Below, one piece after another: positions 63,946 to 64,000 of a DNA stretch of 64,000 nucleotides. The stretch's first letter is position 1. Each line of letters opens with the position of its first letter. The notes below the pieces were generated by a model. The model searched no databases. It was not told where the DNA came from and saw nothing but the letters and a program-made list of their open reading frames with translations. Location: assembly GCF_012932965.1 (NCBI RefSeq), contig NZ_JABBXH010000001.1, positions 434,001-498,000 on the forward strand, given 5' to 3'. Source of the DNA: Thalassotalea algicola. GTDB lineage: Bacteria; Pseudomonadota; Gammaproteobacteria; Enterobacterales; Alteromonadaceae. The translations under genes were made by a program, and so were the position numbers.

Positions 63946-64000
63946 TTATCCTTGACTTAATAACTCATTCAAATCGATAAGCGCAGCATTTGCGCGAGAA
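63946..64000 (-). CDS. C-terminal end of an unidentified gene at the window edge
   Basis: The minus strand reads SRANAALIDLNELLSQG then stop at 63946-63948, three bases before the barrel gene start. The sensible amino acid mix and the AAGGA ribosome site spanning this stop suggest it is the end of an upstream gene in the same operon. Too short to identify. Confidence 0.45.
   Translation of the reverse strand, partial: SRANAALIDLNELLSQG

Overview
The window is an AT-rich, gene-dense chromosomal segment of a marine gammaproteobacterium. The conserved block lptD-surA-pdxA-rsmA-apaG-apaH, an Arc-type response regulator with a separate Hpt protein, TyrS of the shorter type, a TIGR04219-like barrel and overall protein similarity suggest Alteromonadales, most likely Colwelliaceae (Thalassotalea/Colwellia-like). 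This is inference from remembered families; no search was run. I see no rRNA, tRNA, CRISPR array, insertion sequence or prophage, and most of the window is core genome.

Layout. 1-1837 (minus): amgK-murU-djlA, peptidoglycan sugar recycling plus the start of a co-chaperone gene. 1995-8581 (plus): lptD-surA-pdxA-rsmA-apaG-apaH. 8776-10794: chemotaxis receptor with a FliA-like promoter. 11291-14148 (minus): probable zinc-uptake operon, made of a small Cys-containing secreted protein and a TonB receptor with His/Asp/Glu-rich insertions, behind a close match to the Zur box. 14279-18471: MAPEG protein, a solute-binding protein and a pair of M16 peptidases, one with and one without the zinc motif. 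18615-22683 (minus): four-gene dapA/dapD/lysA/desuccinylase-like operon behind a clear lysine riboswitch. 23112-28251: rsmC, a histidine kinase, arcA, a convergent Hpt protein and folE2. 28677-34590: gltBD. 34727-36529: diguanylate cyclase.

36534-42180 holds a five-gene operon (acyl-CoA dehydrogenase, SDR, aminoglycoside-phosphotransferase-like kinase, histidine phosphatase, SDR) divergent from a LysR regulator. The kinase and dehydrogenase pairing matches LvaA/LvaC and the animal ACAD10/11 proteins that process 4-hydroxyacyl-CoA. 42187-51547: a BASS transporter with a class II aldolase, a DUF885 protein, a UbiA prenyltransferase, dUTPase, a DUF2726 protein, mtnN, a CbiB-like protein, rhodanese, TRIC channel and rraB. 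51698-56711: small envelope proteins, tyrS, an M23 peptidase and anmK. 56896-58524: small conserved-looking protein, bfd behind a Fur box, and two bacterioferritin subunits with complementary active-site losses. 58593-64000: ssb, thioesterase, amidohydrolase, a two-domain solute-binding-like protein, a TIGR04219-like barrel and a gene end at the edge.

Most notable: (1) the lysine riboswitch and its DAP/lysine-like operon, where a zinc deacylase replaces the expected DapE; (2) the predicted 4-hydroxyacyl-CoA operon; (3) the Zur/His-rich receptor unit; (4) the kinase-ArcA-Hpt arrangement; (5) the complementary bacterioferritins. None is proven novel from sequence alone.
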